Shown here: piece after piece, positions 45,290-53,978 of the stretch
Position numbering within the stretch: the first letter of the stretch is position 1
How the letters are laid out: every line of letters starts with the position of its first letter
Assembly (NCBI GenBank): GCA_963840075.1
Contig: CAWIXS010000006.1
Coordinates: 10,609-74,608, forward strand
DNA length: 64,000 nt
Direction: 5' to 3'
Source: AWTP1-13 sp963840075
GTDB lineage: Bacteria; Pseudomonadota; Alphaproteobacteria; Rhizobiales; Hyphomicrobiaceae
Notes under the pieces: generated by a model
Databases searched by the model: none
Seen by the model: the letters and a program-made list of their open reading frames with translations, nothing else
Told to the model about the DNA's origin: nothing
Position numbers and translations under genes: made by a program

Positions 45290-45304
45290 GTTCCTGGTTT
45301 GTAC
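45290..45304 (+). promoter_or_regulatory. LexA (SOS) box 2, GTTC-N7-GTAC (one mismatch)
   Basis: GTTC-CTGGTTT-GTAC differs at one base from the GTTC-N7-GTTC consensus. Its centre lies 24 bases from that of box 1 on the other strand, so two LexA dimers could bind cooperatively in the lexA promoter. Confidence 0.6.
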
Positions 45305-45357
45305 GGCGCCGAATCGATCGCGTCGAGTCGCAAAGCCGTGCTCCGGAGGAGGTCTCG

Positions 45358-46062
45358 ATGCTCACCACCAAGCAGAAAGAGCTGCTTGTCTTCATTCATG
45401 CGCGCCTGCAGGAGACCGGCGTTCCGCCCTCCTTCGAGGAGATGAAGGAGGCGCTGGAGCTGCAATCCAAATCCGGCGTGCATCGCCTGATCATGGCGCT
45501 GGAGGAGCGCGGCTTCATTCGCCGCCTGCCGCACCGGGCGCGCGCCATCGAGGTCATCAAGCTGCCCGAGGCGATGGCGGACGGCGCGCAGCGCCGGCCG
45601 GGATTCAGCCCCAGCGTGATCGAAGGCAGCGCGCGCCGGGGCGGGCAGCTGGCGCCGCCGCCGGGGACGTTTGCGGGCCGCGGCAGCAGCATCCCGCTGA
45701 TGGGCCGCATCGCCGCCGGCGTGCCGATCAGCGCCATCCAGGACCATTCGAGCGACATCCCGGTTCCGCCCGATCTGGTCGGCAGCGGCGAGCATTTCGC
45801 GCTCGAGGTCAAGGGCGACTCCATGATCGACGCGGGGATCAACGAGGGTGACATCATCATCGTGCGCCGCTGCGACACCGCCGAGAACGGCGACATCGTC
45901 GTGGCCCTCGTGGACAAGGAGGAGGCGACGCTCAAGCGGCTGCGCAAGCGGGGCGCCTCGATCGCGCTGGAGGCCGCCAACCCCAACTACGAGACGCGCA
46001 TCTTCGGCCCCGACCAGATCGACATCCAGGGCCGCCTCGTCGGCCTCATCCGCAAGTTCTAA
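45358..46062 (+). CDS. lexA: LexA repressor
   Basis: The 234-residue SOS repressor. The N-terminal winged helix (about 1-65) has the recognition helix FEEMKEALELQSKSGVHRLI. A linker follows, and the C-terminal S24 protease has the scissile bond Ala120-Gly121 in GRIAAGVPIS, nucleophile Ser155 in VKGDSMIDAG and general-base Lys193 in EATLKRLRKR. RecA filaments trigger self-cleavage after DNA damage. Two operators lie upstream. In many Rhizobiales comEC and gltX lie next to lexA; here the comEC remnant is 11 kb away (57501-58385). Confidence 0.95.
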   Translation: MLTTKQKELLVFIHARLQETGVPPSFEEMKEALELQSKSGVHRLIMALEERGFIRRLPHRARAIEVIKLPEAMADGAQRRPGFSPSVIEGSARRGGQLAPPPGTFAGRGSSIPLMGRIAAGVPISAIQDHSSDIPVPPDLVGSGEHFALEVKGDSMIDAGINEGDIIIVRRCDTAENGDIVVALVDKEEATLKRLRKRGASIALEAANPNYETRIFGPDQIDIQGRLVGLIRKF

Positions 46063-46114
46063 TCCCTACCCGTCATCCCGGAAGCTGAGGGCGCAGTTCG
46101 AAACTACAAAGAAA

Positions 46115-46430
46115 CTAACCGGGGTGGGCGGCGACCTGCTTGATATCGACGGTGAAGCCGAGGCCCTCCAGGCGTTTGAGGAGGTTGCGGGCGAGGGCGC
46201 TGCGCTTGGCGGGCTCGAAGGGGCGCGGGCCGAGATCGCGGTAGGGTGTGCCGGTCTTGAGCATGTGGTAGGCCGCCGTGAGAATGGCGGCAGCCACCGC
46301 CAGGACCGCCTTCTTGTCGCCGCGGCGCGCCCTGATGCGACGGTAGAGCGCGCTCAGGTAGCGGTCCTTCATGCGGACGGCGGCGCGGGCGCACTGGACC
46401 AGCGTCGCCTTGAGCCAGCGCGCGCCCTTC
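46115..46430 (-). pseudogene. IS110-family transposase, C-terminal remnant
   Basis: The reverse frame reads GARWLKATLVQCARAAVRMK, DRYLSALYRRIRARRGDKKA and VLAVAAAILTAAYHMLKTGT, the C-terminal transposase_20 part of IS110 elements, then RDLGPRPFEP. No N-terminal DEDD domain remains. It sits directly behind lexA and next to the polysaccharide cluster, marking a possible insertion boundary. Confidence 0.65.
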
Positions 46431-46589
46431 CGACGTGCACGCGGCGACCGTCGCCATGAACGGAACGCCAGCAGATGGCGCGGCAGATAGGCACGTCCGT
46501 TCTCGCGCACGACGCGGGCGGGAAGCGTGAGGATGTCGCTGCGGCCTATCGCGCGTGTGAGGGGCACGGCGACACTCCACACCGCGCCT

Positions 46590-47477
46590 CTAAGCCTCGA
46601 AAGCAGCTTTCCGGCTGCGGATGGCGCCTGCACCGTGTGGCGTGCCGGTATCGGGCGTGCGGCCACGAAACAGGTTGCGGACCTCGGCCATCACCGCGCG
46701 CCAGATGCCGACCGTGCGCACATTGTGGCGGTAGCGCCGAAAGCGGTCGCGTCCGAACAGGCGCGAGCGGATGCCGAGGAAGCCCATCGCGCGTCTGGCG
46801 TAATGCCGCTTCTCGACAGTGTCGATGGAGGAGGCGTTCCTGGTCGGCTGATGGACCGGCGCGGGATCGACGCCGTAGAGCTCGAGGCCGATCTCCCACG
46901 GGCGCGCCATGTCGAGGTCGACGGGGCGGGCCCTGAGGCCGGGCTTCAGGAGCTTCTCCGCCCCCCGCTGCGATATCAGATAGGCGCCCAGCAGCGCGGG
47001 AACCTTGGAGTAGCGGACGAGCCGGTGCCCGTCGCAGATCTGGCGAATGGGCCAGAGCGCGCGCTTGCTCGGCGCCGACAGGCGGATCACGTCCCAGCCT
47101 GCCGGGGCGGCGTCGAGCGCGGCAGCGAGCACCCCCTGGAAGTTCTCGGGCAGGCGGATGTCGTCCTCGCAGATCAGGGTCACCTTCGGATACTGCCCAG
47201 AGGCGACGCGCCGCCATACCGACAGATGGCTGGCGTAGCAGCCGATCTCGCCCTTGGTGAGCGTCGCGGCCGGATGGCCGTCCCTGTCGAAGAAGTAGTC
47301 CTGCAGCGAACCGGGTACAGCCAATCCGTCGACCGCGGCAAAGCGCTCGAACGCCATGCCGTGCCGCGCGAACTCGGCTGCCACCGCCGCCAGGCGCGCA
47401 TTGTCACGCTCGAGATTGATGACGACCGTGTGCACGCTGGTCCGGGGCAGCACACCGACCTGGCAATCCTTCGCCAT
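46590..47477 (-). CDS. Glycosyltransferase family 25 protein (LPS/glycan biosynthesis)
   Basis: A 295-residue GT25 enzyme: VHTVVINLERDNARLAAVAA opens the domain, GEIGCYASHLSVWRRVAS follows, and VTLICEDDIRLPENF carries the acidic metal/nucleotide-sugar motif. IRLSAPSKRA and TVEKRHYARRAMGF are near the end. No signal or membrane span, so it acts on the cytosolic side. GT25 enzymes add galactose, glucose or related sugars to lipooligosaccharide. Located beside the heptose cluster but on the opposite strand. Confidence 0.82.
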   Translation of the reverse strand: MAKDCQVGVLPRTSVHTVVINLERDNARLAAVAAEFARHGMAFERFAAVDGLAVPGSLQDYFFDRDGHPAATLTKGEIGCYASHLSVWRRVASGQYPKVTLICEDDIRLPENFQGVLAAALDAAPAGWDVIRLSAPSKRALWPIRQICDGHRLVRYSKVPALLGAYLISQRGAEKLLKPGLRARPVDLDMARPWEIGLELYGVDPAPVHQPTRNASSIDTVEKRHYARRAMGFLGIRSRLFGRDRFRRYRHNVRTVGIWRAVMAEVRNLFRGRTPDTGTPHGAGAIRSRKAAFEA

Positions 47478-48045
47478 GAGGAGGTTACCCCGTCCGCTAT
47501 CCCATGTCTGATATGCGACGGCAGATTTTCGGTCAGCACCTGATGAAGCTAACCTATCTTGTGCCGCTGCGTTTTCGTATCCTTGTCATCGCCTCTGCCG
47601 CAAAGCAATCACATAAATCTGCCTACAACAGATTCCATGTGATGGTCTGTTGCGTGCATATCGCAGCTTCTGCGTCCGAGGTGGCGTATTGGCGCGGGCT
47701 CTGTGGCACGGCTTATGCGTTGCATTGAGATATGAGGCCTCGCAGCGCCAAACTCGGCGACCCTTGTGCTCAATTGCCAGCAAAAAAGTGGCCAGCATCA
47801 GGTGTAGACAGATATTGCTTGCACGGCAGCGGATGAGCAACTATCGTTCTCATGTGCGCTCCGGCGCGCCCAAATCTTCTGCGGCGTCCAGCACAGACTG
47901 GGGGCACGGCTGTGTCTGGCACCGCCGGCATGTGGCGATCCAGCAGGCATCTCCAAAGGGGAGCACGCACGTCAGGGACCGCGGACGCGATCATGACGGC
48001 GGCGCCCTATTGGACTTCGGACGTTCGTTGGTGGGGACGCTCGCA
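47478..48045. other. Intergenic region between GT25 gene and heptose operon
   Basis: About 570 bases, less GC-rich than the genes on either side, with no supportable gene. It separates divergent transcription units and holds at least the heptose-operon promoter. A sigma-54-like element is listed separately. Confidence 0.5.
47704..47718 (+). promoter_or_regulatory. Candidate sigma-54 (-24/-12) promoter element
   Basis: TGGCACG-GCTT-ATGC matches the RpoN consensus TGGCACG-N4-TTGC at all but one base, with GG and GC ten bases apart. It points toward gmhA, about 330 bases downstream. No activator site was identified and single matches arise by chance. Confidence 0.3.
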
Positions 48046-48619
48046 ATGTCAGTTGTCTGCAGCTACTGCACGACGGCCGCGACGAATTTCGCGACGTTGG
48101 CGGACCGCGAGCCAGCAATCCTGACGGCCGCGGCCGTTGTCGTTTCGGCGCTGCGAACAGGCCGGAAGGTCATGCTCTGCGGCAATGGGGGCTCTGCCGC
48201 CGATGCTCAGCATCTGGCCGCCGAGCTGCATCGGCCGCTACCGCTACGAGCGGCGTCCGTTGCCGGCTCTGGCGCTGACGGTAGACACCTCGGCCCTGAC
48301 GGCGATCGGCAACGACTACGGGTTCAATCTGGTCTTTGCCCGGCAGCTGCGCGGCATCGCCCAGGCCGGCGATGTCCTGATCGCCATCTCCACGAGCGGA
48401 CGAAGCCCGAATGTCATTGAAGGGTTGCGCGTCGCGCGCGACCTCGGCGTGAGAACGATTGGGCTGACCGGGGTGGCGGGAGCGGACATGGCCCCGCTGT
48501 GCGACGTGCTGATCTGCGTCCCGTCCTCGGAGACCAACCACATCCAGGAGATGCATATCGCCGTGGGGCACATGATTTGTGGCATCGTGGAGTCCGAGTT
48601 GTGCTCCGACAAGCGGTAG
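48046..48619 (+). pseudogene. gmhA: D-sedoheptulose-7-phosphate isomerase, one +1 frameshift
   Basis: A SIS-domain isomerase: VMLCGNGGSAADAQHLAAEL binds the sugar phosphate. After an extra base near 48225 the other frame gives YRYERRPLPALALTVDTSAL, TAIGNDYGFNLVFARQLRGI, VLIAISTSGRSPNVIEGLRV and SSETNHIQEMHIAVGH with the catalytic Glu/His residues. Removing one base restores AAELIGRYRYERRPLP. The enzyme makes D-glycero-D-manno-heptose-7-phosphate, the first step of GDP-heptose synthesis. Its 3' end overlaps the next gene by 19 bases. The exact start is uncertain. Confidence 0.78.
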
Positions 48620-49815
48620 TGCTGTGCGGCGGGCTGGGCAGCCGCCTGGGAGGCTTGACGGCGGCGACGCCCAAGGTGCTGCTCCCGATCGGCGATCGGC
48701 CCTTTCTCGATCACCTGCTGCAGGAGATCTCCCGCTTCGGCTTCGAGGAGATCGTGCTCCTCGCCGGCACCATGGCCGGGCAGCTCGTCAGCCGCTACCA
48801 CGGCCAGCGCGCTGGCACCGCGGTCCTGCGAGTCGAGACAGAGCCTGCATGCGCAGGGACCGCGGGCGCGGTGCGGCACGCTCTCGGCGTCCTGGATCCC
48901 GTCTTTCTGTTGTGCAACGGCGACTCGTGGATCGACGCGGATTTGACGCTGCTCCAGCAAAGCTGGGATCTCGCAAGGTCGAGCCTTTCGCCCCGGCCCT
49001 CCATCCACGTCCTGCTCGCGCACGCCGGCGACCGCAGCCGCTATGGCACGGTAGAGCTTGCGGGGCTGCGGATCACCGGGTTCAGGGAGAAAACGACGGA
49101 AGGTGCCCCGGGCCTGATAAACGCCGGCGTCTATATCGTCGACAGGGATGGGCTGGCGACAATACCTCCCGGCCAGCCGTTCTCGCTGGAGGCGGACATG
49201 CTGCCGGCCCGGGTGCGTGAAGGCAGGGTCACGGGCCACGCGGCTCCAGCCTCGGCCTACTTCATCGATATCGGCGTTCCCCAGGACTACCACCGCGCCC
49301 GAGCCGAGCTTCCGGCCCGCAGGCTCCGCCCGGCGGTGATCTTCGACCGGGACGGCACGCTCAACGAGGACCTGGGCCACACCCATCGCGTCGAGGACCT
49401 GCGCTGGATCGACGGCGCCATCGACGCTGTGCGGGCCGTCAACAGGAGTGGCCGGTGGGCGCTCATCGCCACCAACCAGTCGGGGCTGGCGCGCGGCCTT
49501 TACGAGGAGAAGCACCTTCTCCAATTCCACCGGGAGATGCAGCGGCAGCTCTATCGGCACGGTGCCCATATCGACGGCCTGCTCTGGTGCCCGCACCATC
49601 CCGGGGGGAGCGTCGTGCCGCTGGCGTGTGCATGCGAGTGCAGGAAGCCTGCGCCGGGCTTGCTGAACCGCTTCCTGCGCGAGTGGCCGATCGAGTCCAC
49701 GACCACCATCGTGATCGGCGACAAGGCGTCGGATACGGAGGCGGCGCGCGCCGCGGGCCTCAGGGGCGTCCTCTACCGGGGCGGCCGGCTCCACGACTAT
49801 CTCGGTCCAGGGTGA
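48601..49815 (+). CDS. Bifunctional heptose-1-phosphate guanylyltransferase / heptose bisphosphate phosphatase (HddC-GmhB fusion)
   Basis: A 404-residue fusion starting at GTG 48601. Residues 1-235 are a nucleotidyltransferase: AVVLCGGLGSRLGGLTAATP, KVLLPIGDRPFLDHLLQEIS, LCNGDSWIDAD with the catalytic Asp, and INAGVYIVDR. Residues about 238-404 are a GmhB HAD phosphatase: AVIFDRDGTLNEDL (nucleophile Asp), ALIATNQSGLARG, zinc-binding CPHHPGG ... CACECRKP, and VIGDKASDTEAARAAG. Together they remove the C7 phosphate and activate heptose-1-phosphate as GDP-D-glycero-alpha-D-manno-heptose. It lies between gmhA and hddA, so the pathway is complete in three genes. Confidence 0.88.
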   Translation: MLRQAVVLCGGLGSRLGGLTAATPKVLLPIGDRPFLDHLLQEISRFGFEEIVLLAGTMAGQLVSRYHGQRAGTAVLRVETEPACAGTAGAVRHALGVLDPVFLLCNGDSWIDADLTLLQQSWDLARSSLSPRPSIHVLLAHAGDRSRYGTVELAGLRITGFREKTTEGAPGLINAGVYIVDRDGLATIPPGQPFSLEADMLPARVREGRVTGHAAPASAYFIDIGVPQDYHRARAELPARRLRPAVIFDRDGTLNEDLGHTHRVEDLRWIDGAIDAVRAVNRSGRWALIATNQSGLARGLYEEKHLLQFHREMQRQLYRHGAHIDGLLWCPHHPGGSVVPLACACECRKPAPGLLNRFLREWPIESTTTIVIGDKASDTEAARAAGLRGVLYRGGRLHDYLGPG

Positions 49816-49822
49816 CGCGGAC

Positions 49823-50833
49823 ATGTGGATCAGCAGGACACCGCTGCGCGTAAGCTTCTTCGGCGGCGGGACCGACTATCCCTCCTATTTCTCCGAGAGG
49901 CCGGGAGCCGTCCTCGGCACCACCATCGATCGCTACGTCTACATTCAGGCCCTCCCGTTGGCCGGGTTTGCGGAGCAGAAGTACCGCTTGACCTACCGGC
50001 AGACGGAAAGCGTCGATTGCATCGAGGACATCACCCATCCGGTCGTGCGGACCTGTCTCGGCCACTACCGATGGGACCAGCCGCTCAACATCGCGACCAT
50101 GTCGGACCTGCCGGGAGGGACGGGCCTCGGCAGCTCGTCGGCCTTTACCGTCGGCTTCATCAACCTGCTGCACCGGATGCGCGGCACGTCCGTCACCAAG
50201 TTCGAGCTGGCAAGGGAGGCGATCCATGTCGAGCAGAAGCTGCTGCGCGAGAACGTCGGCGTGCAGGATCAGATCCACGCCGCGTTCGGCGGGCTGGCGC
50301 GCTACGAGTTCCAGGGCGAGGACTTTGCAATCCATCCGCTGCGCATCGGCCGGTCGCGGCACACCCTTCTCTCGCGCAGCATGGTGCTCGTGTACACGGG
50401 GCGCTCGCGGCATGCATCGGCCGTCCTCGACGAGCAGGAAGGCCGCACGCGATCCGGCGCGAACGCGGATTGCCTCTCCGCGCTCTACCGGATGACCCGG
50501 GAAGCAGCCGGCATCCTCGAAAGGGACGGTGACGACGAGCGGGCGTTGCGCGATTTCGGCGCCCTGTTGGACGAGGCGTGGCAGATCAAGCAGAGATTGA
50601 GCGGGGCGATAGCGGACGAGGCCACCACCGGGCTCTATGCCCAGGGCAAGTCGATCGGCGCCTGGGGAGGCAAGCTGCTCGGCGCAGGTGGCGGCGGGTT
50701 CATGCTGTTCCTGGCTCGTCCCGACACTCAGCATGCCTTCCGCGAGCGGTTCGGCGATGCGCGGGTGTGCACGATCCGCATGGAGGACGAAGGCGCCGTC
50801 GTCGATTCGCTGCGCCCGCATGCAGGCCAATGA
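49823..50833 (+). CDS. hddA: D-glycero-alpha-D-manno-heptose-7-phosphate kinase (GHMP family)
   Basis: A 336-residue GHMP kinase. MWISRTPLRVSFFGGGTDYP opens the domain (motif 1), MSDLPGGTGLGSSSAFTVGF is the phosphate-binding motif 2, and KLLGAGGGGFMLFLA is motif 3 near the C-terminus. It phosphorylates C1 of heptose-7-phosphate to the 1,7-bisphosphate, between the gmhA and gmhB steps. Starts 7 bases after the fusion gene and overlaps the next glycosyltransferase by 4 bases (ATGA), so all are one operon. Confidence 0.9.
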   Translation: MWISRTPLRVSFFGGGTDYPSYFSERPGAVLGTTIDRYVYIQALPLAGFAEQKYRLTYRQTESVDCIEDITHPVVRTCLGHYRWDQPLNIATMSDLPGGTGLGSSSAFTVGFINLLHRMRGTSVTKFELAREAIHVEQKLLRENVGVQDQIHAAFGGLARYEFQGEDFAIHPLRIGRSRHTLLSRSMVLVYTGRSRHASAVLDEQEGRTRSGANADCLSALYRMTREAAGILERDGDDERALRDFGALLDEAWQIKQRLSGAIADEATTGLYAQGKSIGAWGGKLLGAGGGGFMLFLARPDTQHAFRERFGDARVCTIRMEDEGAVVDSLRPHAGQ

Positions 50834-52794
50834 CGCACCGCTTGCGACATCTGCTCGTCTTCGACGCGACCCTGGCGGACGATCCCTATTTGTGCTGGCT
50901 CTACGCAGCGCAGTTCGCGGCGACAGCCGATGCGGCGGCCGGCGGCGCCGGCTTCCTGCCATTGTTTGCCTACCGGGGGCCACAGCCGGCGCGGCTGTCC
51001 ATGCAACTGCTGGGAAGCGATGATCGCCGCCAGCAGCGTGGCCGCCGGCGCAAGACCGTGTGGCAGAGGCTGCGCCTCGCCGAGCATCCGGCCGTCACCG
51101 TGACCTCGGTCGATGCCGGGCGGCGCAGCCTCCTGAAGATCGTCGAGAGGCTGCACGGAGACCTGGAGAGCATCGTTCTGTTCGCCAGAGACCCGGGCGA
51201 CGTTGTCGAGCTCGCGAAGCTTGTCCACGTGGCGTGCGACACCACGGTGCCCGGCATCGTGTGCGTGGTGCGGCGCCCGCGACCCTCGGACATCGTGGCA
51301 GCGGGGCTGCGAGGCCTCGGGATTCCCCTGTACCTGGACGTTGGCTACGACCTGTCGCAGGACGGCGCACCCCCATCCGGCATGGCAGCGCAGCACGGAT
51401 CGCCGGCGGGCGCCTCCGACGGCGCATTCTCCTTCTGGAGCGAGCAGGAGTATCCGTTCGCTCCGAGACGAGGAGCCCCGGCCGACTGGTCCGCGCTCCT
51501 GTCGAGCGCGACCCGGCGACCGCGCGCACCCGTCGTCTTGTTCCTGCGGCCCGACTGGCCCAGCTGCGGCAGCTTCACGACCTTCAAGAGCATAGCGCTG
51601 CGGTATGCCGAGCGCGGCACGGTGATATTGGATGTCGCTCTCGAGGAGAACCGGCGGCGATACTCCAAAGAGGACGCAAGCGATCGGCTCTGCGAGTCGC
51701 GACGCGCGCTCTCGCCCGCGCTCGTGCTCGCCTGCGCAAGGAGCCGTACGCTTCAGTCGAAATGGGGTGCGAAGGCTGACCGGCACGGAGGCTTGGTCGC
51801 AGAGCACGTCGGTCGCTACACCCGTGCGGCTGCGCCGCCGTGGCTGCGCCGGCTCCTGCATGAAAGCCGACCCGACTACGCCTATGTGAACCACTACTTC
51901 ACAATGGACTACCTGCGCAAATTGGATCTCGATCTGCCCATTATGCTCGATACGCATGACATTCAATCTGTGAACTACCTGCATCACAAATATGCCAGCG
52001 AGCACAAGGGGCGCTCTGAGACGTTCTCCGATCTTCTGGAGCAGGAGGCGAGCTTCTTTGAGCGTGCGCGCGCGATCGCGTTCGTCAACGCCGACGAGCT
52101 CGAGCTGGTGGCCGCGCGGCTTCCCGACATCGACATGTTCCACTTCATTGCCTTCCCGAAGATCGAGCGGGCGCCTGCGATCGCAAGTCCGGTCACAGAG
52201 GATAGGCGGCGCAGGATCCTGATAGTGGCGAGCCGGAACCGGGGCAACGAGGCCAACGTGGCCTGGTTTCTCGACAACGTGTGGCCGCGGTTGGCAGGCA
52301 CCGGTGCGGTGCTCGATATCGTGGGAACGATTGCTGGCTGCTTCACGCGGAAGGCGGTGCCGGAGGGCTGCACCCTGCACGGCGCGGTGCCCTCGCTCGC
52401 GGCCCACTATGCCGCGAGCGACGTAGTGGCCCTTCCGATCGTGACCGGCGGCGGGGTGGCGATCAAGACCATCGAGGCCCTGCTGTACGACCGGCCGATC
52501 TGCGCCACGTCGCATGCGTTCCGCGGTCTCGGCAAGTCGCTGCGGTCGCGCTTTCCGCGCTGCGACGATGGCGAGGCCTTCACCGCAGACTTGCGGTCTC
52601 TCATCGAGGATCCTGCCGCGGCGCGGGCACGCCTCGATCTGTGCCGGGCCGCCGCCGCCGCGCTGGCGCCGGAGCGGTTCGACGAGGCCTTCGAGCAGCG
52701 TCACCGCGCCATGCTGGCCTGCAGGGGCAAGGCCCCGCCGATCACGGCGTCGAGTGCCGCAAAGTACCGCGCGTTGGAGAACAGCCGGTCGTAG
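50830..52794 (+). CDS. Glycosyltransferase (GT4-type C-terminal half) with unusual N-terminal domain
   Basis: A 654-residue protein. The N-terminal ~230 residues have no domain I recognise, although VVELAKLVHVACDTTVPGIV suggests a Rossmann-like fold. From about residue 235 a GT-B glycosyltransferase follows: VVLFLRPDWPSCGSFTTFKS, LPIMLDTHDIQSVNYLHHKY, RILIVASRNRGNEANVAWFL, and the nucleotide-sugar site IVTGGGVAIKTIEALLYDRP. Expressed with the heptose genes, it may transfer heptose from GDP-heptose, which is inferred. Its last 94 bases overlap, on the opposite strand, the end of the next glycosyltransferase gene. Confidence 0.78.
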   Translation: MTHRLRHLLVFDATLADDPYLCWLYAAQFAATADAAAGGAGFLPLFAYRGPQPARLSMQLLGSDDRRQQRGRRRKTVWQRLRLAEHPAVTVTSVDAGRRSLLKIVERLHGDLESIVLFARDPGDVVELAKLVHVACDTTVPGIVCVVRRPRPSDIVAAGLRGLGIPLYLDVGYDLSQDGAPPSGMAAQHGSPAGASDGAFSFWSEQEYPFAPRRGAPADWSALLSSATRRPRAPVVLFLRPDWPSCGSFTTFKSIALRYAERGTVILDVALEENRRRYSKEDASDRLCESRRALSPALVLACARSRTLQSKWGAKADRHGGLVAEHVGRYTRAAAPPWLRRLLHESRPDYAYVNHYFTMDYLRKLDLDLPIMLDTHDIQSVNYLHHKYASEHKGRSETFSDLLEQEASFFERARAIAFVNADELELVAARLPDIDMFHFIAFPKIERAPAIASPVTEDRRRRILIVASRNRGNEANVAWFLDNVWPRLAGTGAVLDIVGTIAGCFTRKAVPEGCTLHGAVPSLAAHYAASDVVALPIVTGGGVAIKTIEALLYDRPICATSHAFRGLGKSLRSRFPRCDDGEAFTADLRSLIEDPAAARARLDLCRAAAAALAPERFDEAFEQRHRAMLACRGKAPPITASSAAKYRALENSRS

Positions 52795-53978
52795 AGCGCG
52801 GCATTGGCCAGCGACACGCCGGCGGCCGGCGCGGGGGTAGCCGACAGCCGGCTGATCGCCTCGGCGAAACCGGCCGCGGTGTCGTGAACGTGGATATCGC
52901 CGGTCATCTCGCCGGCCGGCAGGCCGCGCAGCGTCAGGCTGGTCGCAAGAACGGGCTTGCCGCTGCACAAGGCCTCCACCAGCTTGATCGAGCTTCCGGT
53001 GCCGGCCGTGGCCGGGGCCAGCACCGCCTTCGCAGCCGCGTAGTAGTCGTAGACCGATGGCACCTCGCCGGCGAAGAGGTGCGCGTTGGCTTGGTAGAGC
53101 GCCGGATCGTGCCTCCTCAGAAGCGCGCCGATCGCGCCGATGATGCGGACGCGCTCGCGCACGCCCGGGCCGACGAGGGGCAGCACCTCGCCGAGCAGCC
53201 AGCGCGCCGTCTCCAGGTTCGCGTGCTGCCGGGTGCCGACGTAGACGAAGTCGTACTCGCCCTGGTGCAGCTCGCCGCGCCGCCTCAGGAGCGCGGCCTC
53301 GCTCACCGGATTGAGCGTCGGCAGGATCACCTCGTGGCGCTTGCCGGGCAGACGGCTCGCGAAGAAGTCGCAATCCGATTGTGTCACATGCACGAGGACG
53401 TCGGCATCAGCGCACAGCGCCAGCTCCGTCCGCAACAGGTCGTCACGGGCGTCAATGCGGCGCGAATGCGGGTTCCTCTGCCGCCTCTCCGCGAAGGCAT
53501 CGCTCTGGACATCGTGCGTGTCGAGCAGAATGAGCGGCCGCCGCCTCTGCACGCCGTGGACGATGGCGGCGATGCGCCGTGCAAGGGGCATGCAGAAGAC
53601 ATGGTTGACGTGGACCACCTCGATGCGTGCCGACGCCACAAGCTCGGCGAGCTCGCCCGGCAGCTTGCCCGAGGCCGCGTAGCGCGCCGAGATCGCAATG
53701 GAGTCGTCGCGCCCCGCCAAGAGCCACGCAACGTATGATCGCAGCCTGCTTCGGCCCGCCCACAGGTGCGTCACGGTCTCGACTCCGGGAAACCTCATGG
53801 CGGAGACGGCGTCCTGCCACAGGCCCGCTTTGCCGCGCGCCTGCCCCCTTCCCAGTGGCGCGAGCAACAGCAGCACGCGCGCTCCGCGCCGCGCGTATGC
53901 CGCCGTTTGCGCGGCTATGGTGTTGGCGCTGCCGCTGCGCGGCCAGGGCGGTGCCAGCACGATCACCCCGGAGCTCAT
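52701..53978 (-). CDS. Glycosyltransferase family 4-type protein
   Basis: A 425-residue GT-B glycosyltransferase. MSSGVIVLAPPWPRSGSANT opens the acceptor domain, IEVVHVNHVFCMPLARRIAA and LILLDTHDVQSDAFAERRQR follow, the donor domain has YDFVYVGTRQHANLETARWL, and APATAGTGSSIKLVEALCSG is the nucleotide-sugar binding loop. It shares the DTHDVQS and TGxxIKxxEAL patterns with the convergent neighbour, so the two are probably homologues. Start at 53978 overlaps the upstream gene's stop (ATGA). Cytosolic glycan assembly role. Confidence 0.82.
   Translation of the reverse strand: MSSGVIVLAPPWPRSGSANTIAAQTAAYARRGARVLLLLAPLGRGQARGKAGLWQDAVSAMRFPGVETVTHLWAGRSRLRSYVAWLLAGRDDSIAISARYAASGKLPGELAELVASARIEVVHVNHVFCMPLARRIAAIVHGVQRRRPLILLDTHDVQSDAFAERRQRNPHSRRIDARDDLLRTELALCADADVLVHVTQSDCDFFASRLPGKRHEVILPTLNPVSEAALLRRRGELHQGEYDFVYVGTRQHANLETARWLLGEVLPLVGPGVRERVRIIGAIGALLRRHDPALYQANAHLFAGEVPSVYDYYAAAKAVLAPATAGTGSSIKLVEALCSGKPVLATSLTLRGLPAGEMTGDIHVHDTAAGFAEAISRLSATPAPAAGVSLANAALYDRLFSNARYFAALDAVIGGALPLQASMAR

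Noticed and set aside
34634..48619. Programmed +1 frameshifting as the cause of the split genes
   Set aside because: No common slippery codon plus stimulator is visible, several genes would need two or three events, and the gene families are not known to recode; base errors are simpler.
50728..53373. 881-codon reverse open frame across two glycosyltransferase genes
   Set aside because: Shadow of 50830-52794; Arg/Gly-rich with no domain. The real reverse gene is 52701-53978 in another frame.
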